A stretch of DNA of 64,000 bases from Sordariomycetes sp. S80-01Y (taxonomy: Eukaryota > Ascomycota > Sordariomycetes): contig JAXQJY010000033.1 in NCBI GenBank assembly GCA_037042185.1, positions 1,612,001-1,676,000 on the forward strand. Reading direction: 5' to 3'. The first letter of the stretch is position 1, and each line of letters begins with the position of its first letter. A program made the translations under genes and the position numbers. The notes under the pieces are model-generated. The model made no database searches, was not told the DNA's origin, and saw only the letters and a list, made by a program, of their open reading frames with translations. This document shows positions 11,530 to 23,561 of this stretch, piece after piece.

Positions 11530-11671
11530 CCAAACTCTGCCACATCGAGGCTTCATAGGCAAAAAGTTGTGGGCATATTGGGCTGGGTGAAAGTTCGTAG
11601 CGGTTTGGGGAAGGAGGCAGATTCGGCGTTGAAGCGGGATGATAAAAGGTGCATAGGCGAACGGTCAAACT

Positions 11672-12760
11672 TTATCGAAACCACCAATTGACTGAACCAT
11701 TCAGACCTCCCGACGAACCAATACTCTTGATAGAGTGCCACCAGCCTTTGGGAATGAAGAGGGCATCGCCCTCATCCATCCGGGCTTCATATAACATGTT
11801 TTCCATCGGCTTGCCTCCTTGAACATTCTCATTGTTCCAGATGGCATCTTGGAGCGCCTCGCGTTCCTTGCCCTTCATCATATCGTCAGAGCGCATGTGA
11901 GCTCCACTAGGATCCATTTGATTCCGCATCATGACCTCAAAGAAAACGAGGTGGCCAAGTTCAGGAGGGAGCAGCCTCACGAGCTTGGTGCTGCATATCT
12001 GGAAGAACATGTTGGGGTTCGGATCGCGATGGAGTGGAGTGTAGGTTGGCTCTGTTCCTATCCAAATGCTCGAAGCATAGATGTCTCCTTTCCCTGCCTG
12101 CCTCACAACTTGCGGGGCAGGAACATCTGCCTTCAACTCGGGTGGAAGGTCGTCCAGAGATGATTGAGCAATGTACAGCATTAAGCCTTCGCGAGAGGTC
12201 TCGCCCATCATTTGGTTGAACTCCAGAGCCTTCTTCAAGAGCCTCAATGGGGCGTGAAACTGTTTGAAAGTCCCAGTGCTGCCATCGCCCTGCTCAACCA
12301 GGCTCTGGAAGAGCCCCGCCATGATTTGATCTGTGAAATCTTGACTTTGCTGGAGCCAGTCTCGGAATTCCTTCACAGCATCAGAAGACGCATTGGCGGT
12401 GCCACCCGCCTCGGGGATATACAGCTCAAAGGGAAATGGGTGGCTCATATGAGCGTCCATGTATGACGAGAGTGTCCGCGGTTCAGGGCTGGGCCAGGGA
12501 TGTGAGTTTATGTTGGGGTCGGTGAACCATTTAGAGGCTGCCGGGAGAAGTTCTCGTATTGTTGAAGAGCCATGGCCTTTGAATTGAAATGGCTTCTCCG
12601 GGTTGAACGCGTGTTCGCGAAAGAGTGGGATGTCTGAGAGTTGTTGCGCCGGCGCGTTCTCGACTTGGAGTGTAGCATCGATGGACGTTGAGTACCGTCG
12701 AAGGGGGATATGATGGAGCGTACGACGCCTTGGAATGAGCCTTCTCAGCGCCGCACACAT
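11672..12760 (-). CDS. JmjC/cupin-domain Fe(II)-2-oxoglutarate oxygenase, possibly mitochondrial
   Basis: Single exon, 362 residues. The first ATG in frame is at 12760; the frame is open further upstream but only from a GTG, and that stretch is probably 5' UTR. The N-terminus MCAALRRLIPRRRTLHHIPL followed by RRYSTS is rich in Arg and hydroxylated residues and lacks acids, as expected for a mitochondrial presequence. The JmjC iron site is visible: H244-R-D246 in TYTPLHRDPNPN and the distal H342 in KGWWHSIKS, with a Trp-rich end SVNWWFR. Spacing fits small JmjC hydroxylases of the FIH/cupin_8 type rather than histone demethylases, since no PHD, JmjN or chromatin-reader domain is present. Substrate unknown. 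It is divergent from CK2-beta and convergent with the preceding gene. Confidence 0.85.
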   Translation of the reverse strand: MCAALRRLIPRRRTLHHIPLRRYSTSIDATLQVENAPAQQLSDIPLFREHAFNPEKPFQFKGHGSSTIRELLPAASKWFTDPNINSHPWPSPEPRTLSSYMDAHMSHPFPFELYIPEAGGTANASSDAVKEFRDWLQQSQDFTDQIMAGLFQSLVEQGDGSTGTFKQFHAPLRLLKKALEFNQMMGETSREGLMLYIAQSSLDDLPPELKADVPAPQVVRQAGKGDIYASSIWIGTEPTYTPLHRDPNPNMFFQICSTKLVRLLPPELGHLVFFEVMMRNQMDPSGAHMRSDDMMKGKEREALQDAIWNNENVQGGKPMENMLYEARMDEGDALFIPKGWWHSIKSIGSSGGLNGSVNWWFR

Positions 12761-13707
12761 AATGAAGGAATGGAAAATGAATACAAGATATACAGGAGCA
12801 AAAAGAAATGGATGTAAGATTGGAGTACCGGCGAAGAGAGACGGGATGTTGATATGGTTGAGGTCGGAGCCGGTAAAACCGGCCCACCGAAACCCGTGTG
12901 AGATGGCAGACAAAAACACCAGAGCGAGATTGAGGGCTTCAGAAATGATGAAAGCGTTGAAGCTCACCTGTCAACCTCAGTCTCAGAGACTCTGTCATTT
13001 TTCTAATATTTCAATGAGTTGATATACTTCCCTCTAGGCCAGGAGAGGACGAAACCATCTACTTCAGAATATCGACTTTGCAAAATGCACACCGAGTCAT
13101 GCCCTAAGCCATTCTGTCAGCTTTGCTGGAAGCAAGCCTGAGGAATTGGGGGAGGGGCTCTCAGGACACCCACCCTGCAGGTTGCACCGCCGCCAGTGCG
13201 CACCACAGCCACTGGCACTGGACAGGACCCATCGTCAACCACACTATCTCGACCGTCAGTCGTCCACCTCTGGCAATTCTCCGCGTCGAGCTTCAGTCCT
13301 GCCCGACCTCACTCCAGCATTGCCCCCCTGACCCTTAGCACATTCTTCGCCAGCAGTCGGACACCTCCCCGCCATCGACCATCAGCAGTGCGACCTTTCG
13401 CAGCACCCAGAGTTACTACCCTCCTGGGCAGTCTCTGACCGTACGACTCAGGCACGCACGCAACCCTCCTCGTCGCGCCTGATAGTTACCCGCCATCCCA
13501 ACCCGTCCTGCCGGCGCGTGCTGATCCCGTCATGCACCCTGAACCGTGATACAGCTCCCTGCCTCTCTCAACGTCTCCTTCACGATTGCACCGCCGCGAC
13601 CCCGACGCCCACAGGCACAAGCCCTTCGCCGTCCCAACCCCACGAAGCCAAGCCGCAAGACCCCGCGTTCGCTATCCCCGGCGACCAGAGAGCTCCTCGA
13701 CGCCGCC
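12761..13707. promoter_or_regulatory. Divergent intergenic region, JmjC / CK2-beta
   Basis: About 950 nt between two starts. Nearer CK2-beta it becomes strongly C/T-rich with CCATC and CCACC strings, typical of a fungal core promoter and 5' leader. An open frame runs into the CK2-beta start from a GTG at 13546 but contains no earlier ATG in that frame. Confidence 0.6.
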
Positions 13708-14783
13708 ATGTCGACGTCCTCAGCTGCGGCCGAGTCCTGGATCTCCAGCTTCTGCTCCTTGATAGGACACGAGTACTTCGCCGAAGTTTCCGAGGATTTC
13801 ATTGAGGATGATTTCAATCTCACCGGCTTGCAAAACCAGGTCGCCATGTACAAGGAGGCCTTGGAGGTCCGCCAGCCCGAACCTGTGTCGCGCAAACACA
13901 CACTGACTGTTGACAGATGATTCTCGATGTCGAGCCCGAAGAAGACGACGAAGACGAGGAGGAGGAGGATGAGGAGGACGAGTCTCTCATAGGCGAGGGG
14001 GCCGAGACCCTTGGTCGCGAACGGAGACATCACAGTAGGATGGCTAGCGACCTATCCGTCATCGAGTCCTCCGCCGAGATGCTCTACGGCCTCATCCATC
14101 AGCGATTCATCTGCTCTAGGGCGGGGATACAGCAGATGAGTGAGAAGTACGAGCTCGGCCACTTCGGAGCCTGCCCACGTACAAATTGCGAACAAGCACG
14201 CACATTACCCGTCGGCCTCTCCGACATCCCTGGTGAGGAGACTGTCAAGCTCTTCTGCCCAGCCTGCCTCGACGTCTATGTCCCGCCCAACAGCAGATTT
14301 CAAACTGTCGATGGCGCCTTCTTTGGCCGCACATTCGGTGCCCTCTTCCTCCTCACCTTCCCCGACTACGATCTCACCAAGCGCGGCGCTGACGTGCTGT
14401 CGCAAACGACGTCGCGGCTGAGCGGTCAAAACGACCTTCTGAACGGCATATACGCGAAGAACATTGCACCAGGCCTTGGAAAAGGCCGGATATACGAGCC
14501 CAAGATCTACGGGTTCCGCGTCTCAGAACGTGCCCGCTCCGGTCCGCGAATGCAATGGCTTCGGGAACGACCAGATGACATTACCGAACTCGACGAGGCA
14601 CGCATCTACGCCGAACAAAATCCCGACTCAGAAGACGAGGATACCGTGAACGGGTCGAACGGCAATGGCAAAATCGCCGTCGTCCGCAAACGAGCCCCTG
14701 GCAACGCGCGTTTGCGCCAAAGGCAGAGGCAGAACGGCAGTCCCATGCAGTTGTCGGCCAACGGCGCTGAGTCTGAGCTGTAG
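13708..14783 (+). CDS. ckb1: Casein kinase II regulatory (beta) subunit
   Basis: Regulatory dimer of the CK2 tetramer, which stabilises and directs the Ser/Thr kinase in nucleus and cytoplasm. Exons 13708-13866 and 13917-14783; the 50-nt intron falls between codons (KEALE|MILDVEP); 341 residues. [18 protein letters not shown] begins the conserved fold. Residues 60-75 form an almost purely Asp/Glu run, a fungal insertion that enlarges the acidic autoregulatory patch. The zinc ribbon is complete: C139-P-R-T-N-C144 and C167-P-A-C170, with GLSDIPGE between them and DGAFFGRTF after. The C-terminal tail after about residue 285 is basic and low in complexity ([16 protein letters not shown]). The start is the first ATG giving the family N-terminus. 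Which of the two yeast-type beta subunits (CKB1 or CKB2) this corresponds to is uncertain. Confidence 0.95.
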
Positions 14784-15505
14784 CAAAGCGAGGCAGCGAC
14801 TATGGGCCAAAAGCGACAAGCTGAGCCGTAGGATGAAGCTATGCCTGCCTTGCCGCCCAAGAAGGTCGTCAAAATTGCGGATTGTAGTTTTGATTTTGAT
14901 GAGCAGGCTCGGAGAAAGGCTTCCTCGGACGAAGACTATGGGGCTGTTCTCACCGCCTTGACCAGTCCTGTTCTTGAATTAAGTGCACTTGCGCTTCACG
15001 AGGTAGAGTGATGCGTAGACAATAGCGCAAGCTGTACCTGAGATGTCTCATCAAGGGAGGAAGCAACCCGCCCAGCTGAAGGGCGAGCAAAGGTGTTAGA
15101 GAACTGTGGGGACGATGCATATGCGGTTCACGTGCTGTGGAAGGGGGTTATTGGCGTTTACAGAGTCTGAACATTTCGGGAGCCTCGGGGTTCCCGTGGT
15201 TGATTACGAGTTTGCTTTCGCGTTGAATACAGGTAGTCGGGCATGGTTTGCTGAGGGTTACATAGACATTGTCGATGAGTCTGCGAATACAACGACTTGA
15301 TCACCTCCCTCTTTGTTTACTTTCAACCCTTCCTATATTGGTTCGCGTGAGGAATCGGGGTGAACGACGAGGACAGCGCTGATGGTGATGAACGGCTTTC
15401 TAGAACCTCGGCAAAGGGTTCGTCTTTGTCTGTCTATAACTGATTCAACCCGACTCAGTCCTTCGGCATGTCTTGCTACTAGAAAGGGCCTTCTCCAGCA
15501 CCACT
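14784..15505. other. Convergent 3' flanks of CK2-beta and PAN2
   Basis: About 720 nt between two stop codons facing each other; it should contain both polyadenylation regions. The 64-codon open frame at 15106-15300 has no recognisable features. Nothing else seen. Confidence 0.5.
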
Positions 15506-18500
15506 CTATTTCAAGGGCGACCCCTTCCCCGGCGTCCAGCTAGACCCGCCCCCGAACGCTCCAGCCGTCGCACCGCTCAAACGGTTAGGCGTCGTGGGCG
15601 CAGCACTCGTCGCGCTGTTCTCCACTGGCAAGGGCGGCGTGTCGGTCCTCTGGATCCCCTGGTCATCCCTCCTCGGAGGCTTGAAGTTAACATCGCGACC
15701 GACGCGGTAGATGTCCTGCAGCATCGCCTCCATGATGCCCGCATCCTCGAACTCGAGGAACTTCTTGTACAGCTTCAGCGCGGTCCTCGAGTCTTCGATC
15801 GAGTCGTGCGTCTCCATCTGGATGTCTTCCTTGAGGAGGTGCCAGGCCAAGAAGGCCAGTGAGAGCTTCCGCAGACGGGACTTGAGGAAGAATAGCTCGG
15901 CCGTGTCGATGACCTGGCTCTTGGGCACGTGTATGTTTATTACGCGGAAGTCCTGCTTGAGACCGTGGCCGAGAAACTTGCAGCCTAGATTGAGGAGGAT
16001 CCAGAGCTTCTTGTAAGCGATCTTCAGTGGCACAATGCAGTGACTCGCTATGCGTGGGTCGAGGTCCTGCTGCGTGATGCCTGAGTACGAGGTCAGATAG
16101 TCGACAATTGGCTCTCTTATAGCGATGTAGTCGTCGATGAACGGTACGCCCTCGTCCTCGCCTTGGCCCCGCACAACAGAGACGCGGGCGAGCGCGTATA
16201 CGATGGGACGGATGGTCTCTCGATCACCATCCGAGTTCATCTCAATCTCTGGCTGTCGCACCGCTACGAACTCCGTATCTAGCGCGATGACGGTGTCAGA
16301 ATTGGGAGCCTCCCGGTTAGGCGCAAGAACTTGGAAAGTCTTGCTGCTTGAATTAGGGATAGGGCTGTTTTCTCTGTCAGCGGTGCTCACGCTGCGACCT
16401 CTAACCACTTACCTATGATCTTGGTATAGCAGCGAGGTATCGAGATGATTCCTCCATTCGGTGTCGATTTTGTTATTTGCTTCTTTGACCTGATAACATA
16501 CAACTGAGGGCGTCTTCCACGCCGTGTTGAAAGTAAGCGCCTCCTCAGCGTTCGTGGATCGCACCAAGAAGTCATTGAACAGGTGCCACTGGCTACTTTC
16601 AGGTGCTTCTGGTTCCGCATGTGCAACTGTACGTCGTTAGCTTTTTGGAGCCTTCCGCAAACCGGTTTACACACCGTTGACCATTGACACGAGATGCGGC
16701 TTTTGTGTCTGGCCGTTCTCAATGTTGATTGCTGTCCCAATCAGAGAGTAGACAGTGATGTTATGCATCCCCCGTTGTAGGTGTAGCTTCAAGTCTTCCC
16801 CTTCATAACAGAAAAACTGGCCTTGCTCAACAATGATGCCAATCTCTTCGGGAAGCCACCCAGGCGTGGCCCACAACATCCGGTGCTCTTGGTTTGTGAC
16901 TGCAGTGTTGAGCATCAGAACGGCAGGTATGTTGTGGACCGTCTTGCGCGTCGCGATTGTCTGATACCGCTGGCATCGACTGCACCAGCCTTTGGTGGTG
17001 GTTTCTCGTTCTATGCTGTTCTTAAGCACTTGGGAAAACGTGATCCTTGGCATCTTTGCGTTGCGACCGGGATTCTTCTGGGCGGTCTTAGCAGCTTCCG
17101 CCTTACGGAGCTCTTTTCGACTCACAATCGAGGGATAAAGGAGGTCGTTCACATAGGACATCCCGGGCCTCGTGTACTCGCTTCGACAGTTCATGCATCT
17201 TATCGAACTTGTAGCATTGGTGGCCAGGATCTGTGATGTTAAGAGAGGTCCTCGATACCAAGGAGGTATGAGTGCTTACCTGCTCCATCGCCGCAGGGGT
17301 TGGCGACATAGTCTTGTAGTCATTGATAATTTTATCCAACAAGAAGCGCGTCAGCCCCTGGAGCATGACGTTTTGTGAGGAGCCATGCGGATCTTCTTCT
17401 AGCAACCCCAGTGGTCCCGCTACAAAGGTCAGTCCCCATTCGTGGTCAAAGTACGGGCTATTACCTTGCGGGTGATTGCTCAGCGTCTTCAAGAGATTGG
17501 TAGCTTGACAGATAGACCCCTCGGCCTTCTGCAGCATATCGAACAAGAATCCAAGTTCGCAGAGGAGACAAATCCCGCCAACACAGGCACTAGCCGTGTG
17601 CTCTAATGTCAAGTTCCGTATGAGGGGAGTGAAGTGCAATATCTGAAGCAGAGCATTGGCATATGAGTTGGATATGTGAGTCTCGAGCCCTGAGTAGCGG
17701 GTTTTGTTGTAGAAGCTGAGCGGTTAGAACGGTTCTGAAATCAAAAGGACGTCACTTACCCGAAATCAAAGTCGTCTACACCAAACTTGCTGTACTTGAT
17801 CTCAACAGTTCGGTACATAACCGGCACTTCCGACTTCTTGCTGTCCGGGACCATGTCGCCCAAGGGGCTTGCCAGATCATCAGCCTTGTCGTCATGTCTC
17901 GATGATTGGGCAGACTCGCGGGCCTTTTCGCTGAGAAATTTAGGCGCCTTCAAGCCAGCACTGGCGTTCTTGTCGACGTCTCTCGTATATTCGACTTGGT
18001 TGCGTCGAGTGACGCGTGAGTTCCTTCCGTAGAGCCCGAACTCCGTAGCTTTGAGTGAACTGAGAAACTGCGGGTCGTATTTGACTGGGGGCGCCCCAAC
18101 GTCACAAACGATTTCCGGCCAAGCTGATGCCAGTACTTCTCTATAGTAGGGCATGCCGATTGAGTTCAGGGGTCTGGATAGTCAGCGACTGGCAGCGAGG
18201 CAAGGTAGCGAACCTACGTTTCCGGAGTCCATTCAATTTGCGGGAACGGCTCATCTTGAGTAGATGTCTCCAAAGCAGTCGGAAGGTCCACAAAGTGAAG
18301 TTTCGTTGGAGAGCCCCAAAGGTGTATATGGTAATCGCCGTCCGTCAACACGATAGCCTCCCCTGACGGCGCTATCTCGAACATGCTCAGGTAGGTTAGC
18401 ACGTTGGCTTGGCGCACTTTGCTCGTGTTTGGATTCATCAGATCCACGACGTGCATCTGCCCGCTTTGGGACACAACGATACTCGTCGTCAACATCCTAG

Positions 18501-19517
18501 GATGCATTCGCACGTAGGCCGCGCCCGCCGGAAAGGGTATCGGAGGCATCGAGGACATCTTTTTTATGTCGAAGACGTTGAGAAAGGGATCGAGGACATA
18601 GTTTTGATTCTGCCTCAAAGAGTAGCCGCACGTTACTATGAAGTCGTGTTGGGCATCCATGTCGCTGATCAGGGCGGAATGAGCTGCCCATGTCTTGACC
18701 ACGCTGTAGTTGACCGGGTCGAGCAGATGCACCGAACCCGTTGTAGTAGCTGCGCATATGTACCGGGCACGTCTCATAAATGTGTAATGGTACTCTGTAG
18801 GCACCTTGAAGTCGTTAGCCATGATCCATGAACGTCCACCGTGCCACTTACTTGCTTGACGACCTCGCCTTTATTGAGGTCGATGACGAGCATGACATCT
18901 TGCGACCCGGCGACAATGATCTCAGAGGTCCCCTTCGATGTAAAGCTCATGCATCGTAATTCCTTCATGTCGGGATGCCTGTCCGGTCAGCATGTCCCTA
19001 GAATAGACCGGCTGCATGTCCCTACTTGATGTGCCATAGAGGAAGCCCGCGCCGGGAGGCCATGTGCACTTCCTTGCTTCCCAACGCCACAACACCCTTA
19101 TCATTCACCAGTATTTGCCGCACAGCCCCCTCGTTGTTGGCGTGGGCTTTGAAGGAGGTATATCTCTGAAGCTCGCTACCGAAGAAAGAAGTCACCCGGC
19201 CCTGGTTGCGCGTTAGAGCATGTATGGGTATTTTATATCGGGATGCGGGATCGTACGTAGTCATTGCCGGTCCAGAGAAGCTCTTGATGCGTGTCAAATG
19301 TCATTGTCGTTACTGGCGTGGGCATCGCATGGACGCCCGGAGGCGGAAACGAGATCCGGGAGATCTAGAAGCCCGTAAGTGGTCAGAATCGCTCATGATA
19401 TTCATATGGCTTGCACGCAGGGCAATTGAAAAGAAGGTCGGACTTCAAGCGCCTGAGAGCCCTTCGCCCGCTGCTCTGAGCTTCGGTGGTACTAACTTCA
19501 TCCCAGTCCGCGTCCAT
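15506..19517 (-). CDS. PAN2: PAN2, catalytic subunit of the PAN2-PAN3 deadenylase
   Basis: Poly(A)-specific 3' exonuclease that starts mRNA tail shortening with PAN3 and poly(A)-binding protein. Eleven exons on the minus strand: 19517-19497, 19364-19257, 19201-19026, 18978-18852, 18804-18218, 18173-17760, 17715-17465, 17419-17280, 17230-16675, 16626-16413, 16346-15506; all phases agree; 1144 residues. The first exon is only seven codons (MDADWDE). N-terminal WD40 region includes [20 protein letters not shown]. The middle is a ubiquitin-hydrolase-like domain: NSYANALLQ lacks the catalytic Cys, so it is a scaffold. The last exon is the DEDD exonuclease: [27 protein letters not shown]. Most introns are 44-66 nt; the first is 132 nt. 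The acceptor of the last exon is a tandem AAGCAG, so one codon may be optional. The tail after the exonuclease is Gly/Ser/Pro-rich. Confidence 0.95.
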
Positions 19518-20015
19518 GGTGGCTGGCTGCTCGCGTCGCAGCGCCACATAGTCCAATGGATCGTGATGTTGGGTCCAAGACCTTTAGAGGTTCGATGCGA
19601 CCAGCGCACGGAGCGCGGCAAAGGCGGTTATTGATGTTGGTGAATAGCTGTTGGGGTTGACGCAAGGCTGGAACCCAGTTGTGCTTGTCGCGGTGTCGCG
19701 AGGGGCGGTCGGGGTGGCTGACGAAAATGGGGCAGACGCCTGCGTCACAGCGTGATACTAGACAAACAGCTGAGCATATTCACAAGCATTGTCACGCGAG
19801 CGGGGCTAGTGTATGCGACGGCCTGAATGATGATTTCGCAATTTGTGATTATCTCATTTCACCAGTCTCTATGGAGATACTGCATACACCATCAGGGTGG
19901 GATGATGGCTTCTACTATCTGCGTTGATGTTGAGGTCCTATCGCCCCACGAATGTGTGCCTGCTGCCTTTCCACCCTCCCACGACGCGCCTGTCGTTCCT
20001 TGAACTCGGATTCCG
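19518..20015. promoter_or_regulatory. PAN2 upstream region
   Basis: About 500 nt between the PAN2 start and the stop of the methyltransferase gene, both minus strand. It should carry the PAN2 promoter; the ATG sits in a CCACC context. No other gene seen. Confidence 0.5.
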
Positions 20016-20936
20016 TCAGCAAAGTCGACAACCGTCCTGAGCCATTGGGATCTGCACAATCGTAAACTTGACAGGCACAGTCTTGTTGTCGCCGTCGACG
20101 GTGCCGGGCAGCCGATCAGACCCGGTACCATCAGGCTCCAGTTCGACCACCCAGCGAGTGTTGGTTATGGAGCCGATCTCATTCCATAGCTTCTGGAAGC
20201 TCTTCTTGTTGTGGACATAGATGGAGCTCCCTGTCGCGGACGGCTGATCCCCTGCCTCTGCTGAATCTGGCAGCCCAGCTTGTCTCCCAACGATGAGCGC
20301 GTTCACGGTGCCAGTCTTGAGGAATGCAACGATACGAATGCCAATGAAAAGCTGCTGTGTCCAGTCAAAGAGGTGAAAGAAGCTGTCGGCATGGACCATA
20401 GTCACTTGCCCCTTGAGCGAGTATATCCTATCGTCGCCAGGGTCGATAACGTCTCCCACAATAAAGCTTGCCTCGAGAGAATCTCTGTCGCGAAAGAGCG
20501 CGTACCCGAGGTCGATGAAAAGGGAGTTGACATCAGCCGCGAACAGCTGCGATCCAGCGACGCCATCGGCTCGCAGCTGGCGCAGAAAAACACCAAGGCC
20601 ACAGCCCAGGTCCAGCACAGCATCTTTCGACTGTGGCAGCTTGAGACGGAAGAGCACCTGCTGGTAGCGCTCATCATTCGGGTCGACCAGGTTAAGGAAC
20701 TTCCAGCGGCCGATGAAGGGTGCGTTCGAAATCGTCCATGCCTTTTCTCGCTGGGCGACTTATGTCAATGATTGCCGCCCAGCCAGCCGGATCACGCAAC
20801 TTACGATGCCAATAAGGTGCCTGTCGACCTCTTCAGCCGGTATCTTGCTGTAGTCGTGAAGCAACTCTCGGATCGCCCCGACGTCCGGGGGCAGATCCGG
20901 GATGAAGCTCCATCTCTGGAGCTCGACAATGTCCAT
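20016..20936 (-). CDS. Class I SAM-dependent methyltransferase-like protein
   Basis: Exons 20936-20805 and 20750-20016 with a 54-nt intron between codons (LIGI|REKAW); 288 residues. Residues 89-97 read VLDLGCGLG, a clear SAM-binding motif I, followed by FAADVNSLFIDLGY with the acidic residue that usually contacts the SAM ribose, then VTMVHADSFFHLFDW as motif II/post-II. The N-terminal part (WSFIPDLPPDVGAIRELLHDYSK split over residues 9-31, then FIGRWKFLNL) resembles a group of small fungal methyltransferases often found beside secondary-metabolite or stand-alone genes. No neighbouring biosynthetic genes are visible, so the substrate cannot be guessed. The C-terminus after VPVKFTIVQIPMAQ is short and could be affected by an unrecognised 3' intron. 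Confidence 0.82.
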
Positions 20937-23543
20937 CGTGCTTCATTGTGTCGAAGGAAATGTCCTTCTGCAGCAAGATTGGGAGCAAAGCCTCAGCCCA
21001 TCATTTGGCAAGAAGGATGCCAGTCGTTGCATCTGGTTGTCGCTGCTGCTTTTTTGAGAATTTTCGGCTACATACCACCTGAATGAGCAATGACAGCCTG
21101 GGCTAGCTGCATATCTAGATCGGTCCTCGCTCGATCTCAGCTGAGCGAGCTTAGTCCCAATGTGGCACCCAGCTCATAATTAGGGCTTTGCTGCACCTGT
21201 CTAGTTACGTTGCTTGAAATACCCCATGCTACAAGATGCAATTCCATGCCTTGTCAAGTTCTGGGTATACATAGCATCCTCGCCAACGTCTAGCATGCCG
21301 GCACAAAAAGGCTGGATTTGTTGACGGAACATCGCTCCGCGATCCGCCACTATTGGAAATGCAGGCGTGACAGCTACGTAACTTTTACCCGCTGTTGATT
21401 TCCTGGGTCTCTCCTGCGATTGTGTACTGAAGTTCTCTCTAGAGCTCGCGATACCTTCGTGTCTTCTCTTGGTCGCGATTACTTTCAACCGGACGGGTTG
21501 CGGAGTCGCTCAATGTCACCACCTGCTCAACGGCTCCCCTTTGAGCTTGAGTCAACTGTACGTAAGTGGTCCATATGTGATTTATGGCAATGGCCATGGC
21601 TTTTCCAAGTGCGTGAACTTCGAATTCCAACCGAAACACATATTCGTTCTTGCAAGGCCACAATTTTAAGAGCTCCTCGCCCCTCAACGTGGCTACAGTA
21701 AAGGAAAGATCGCCCTGTCTTGGTCTCTAATCGAGAGCCTTTGCAGTCGAGGGTTGTTGATAACAAATCCCACCGGGAGGATTGCACGCCTCGGGCAAAG
21801 AAGCCCGAATTTGACATCAAGCGCACTCGATCTGGACCACTTTCCCTCCACATCTCCATCCCGAATGCCCCCAGAGAAGCTTCCACGGCAGTGTTCATGT
21901 TCCTCAACAGGGGACAAAATCTAGGTATGGCTAGATATCAACATTCTCATGAACTTCAGACGACTAGTGAAAAGCGCTCTCAAGACGTTTGGAAGACGAA
22001 AGGGCCCTGGTCGGAACAGTGAGAAGAGGTAGCTGCAATGACGCCAAGGACCTAAATAGCAGGTCAGCCATGAGATTGTTGAGCCACAAAGCCCGCGCGG
22101 AGAATATTGAACGCTGGCCACGGATAATTCAGTCCTAGAATCGGAATAAAGAGGCATCGATCTGGATACTTTCTTGTCCAATGATAAATCCGTCTCGTTT
22201 ATGGGGTAAAAAACAAGACCCAGTCGCCTGGAGCTGTCTCCTTTTAGTTATAGTCCCCCTCGATGATAGGTAGTCGAGCGCCTGCGACACAGAGTAGATT
22301 TTTGTGTTACTGAAAGAATTGGAATTTCCTGTTGTCACTTCCTCCTCGCCGTGATGGGCGGACACAGCTATCGTCTGACCAAGCGTCCTGCACATTTCTA
22401 GCTTGCGCAAAACACCACATGCCCTGTGGCAGGTTGAGAAGGCTAGATATTAGACTTTGCACATCAACCCGCTTGGTCTGATTTGTCTAGTGCGGAAAAT
22501 CGGAACGCTCACAAACACGAAAATATCATGCTAACATCATCTAAATGCTTGGGATGTAGATCAGCATTGCCGTCAACAGATGTCGGCGGTACCTTGTCAC
22601 CTCCATACCTGGTGATCACGATGCGCACTGTCACATCCAATTTCGGAAAGTATGAAGTCGCGAACATGCACATTGAAAGACTTCTCAATTTTCCCAAGCT
22701 TTCGGGGCCTACCAAAATCACGAGTTCGGTATGCTTAAGCAGCTTGCTTGACATTGGGGCTCGACGTAAGCTCCTATTCCCCTATGTTGACCACTTGTCA
22801 ACGTGATCTAGATGGGCATCCCCTGAGATTTGAGTCTCGGAGTCAGCTTCAGGGCAGTTCTACGTCATCTACCATAGGCGGTTGTTCCGGATCCTCTATC
22901 TCCAGAGATGCTGGTAAGGTTGGAAGCCGAGCTGCGAGGTAAAACTAACCTCTACTAGAGTAATTCGACAATTAATCGATCAATTCACATAAGTATATGC
23001 AATAGCCGACATGCATAGCTACAACTTTAACCGAGGCGCTAGCTGTTGTGCCAGCCGAGCCATCACTTCCTAGTGCCCGTACTCTGCCAACGTGACGTCC
23101 ATCGCCACCCGGCTATCCACGGACAATCTCTGTCCATGATGGCGTCGTCGGTAGTCATACTACAAAGCTCACGTGGTCGATTACTGTTACTGGCTTGATG
23201 AGCGATGCCACCCTCTGGCGAACCCGAGGGGCATTCTTGTGCTGACATCAGGTATGTTGGCGTTGACGTCGGGGGTCACTCTCGACCCTCCTTTAGACGT
23301 CACCGGCACCTGCCACAGCAGTCTAAGAGTCATGCTCGTTTGACACAACTCGTCGAGCAATTCACTAGGAACGCCCTCGTCCTCCAAGAACCCGCACTTA
23401 GCCCCAACCATCCGTCATAAGATGCGGGGTGGCAAGCCGAGTCAACGAAGACAGCCTCTACCTTTAATGCCACGACCCCCCTCCTCGACTCGGTCGCTTG
23501 CGATCTCCATTCTAGTCACTTGGAGCCAAAAGAAACACCCTTT

Positions 23544-23561
23544 GGGCCGGCCGGCCGGCCC
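23544..23561. repeat. Perfect 18-bp G/C palindrome
   Basis: The string GGGCCGGCCGGCCGGCCC is its own reverse complement and contains overlapping CCGG and GGCC sites. It could form a cruciform or be a chance product of a GGCC tandem. Confidence 0.85.
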
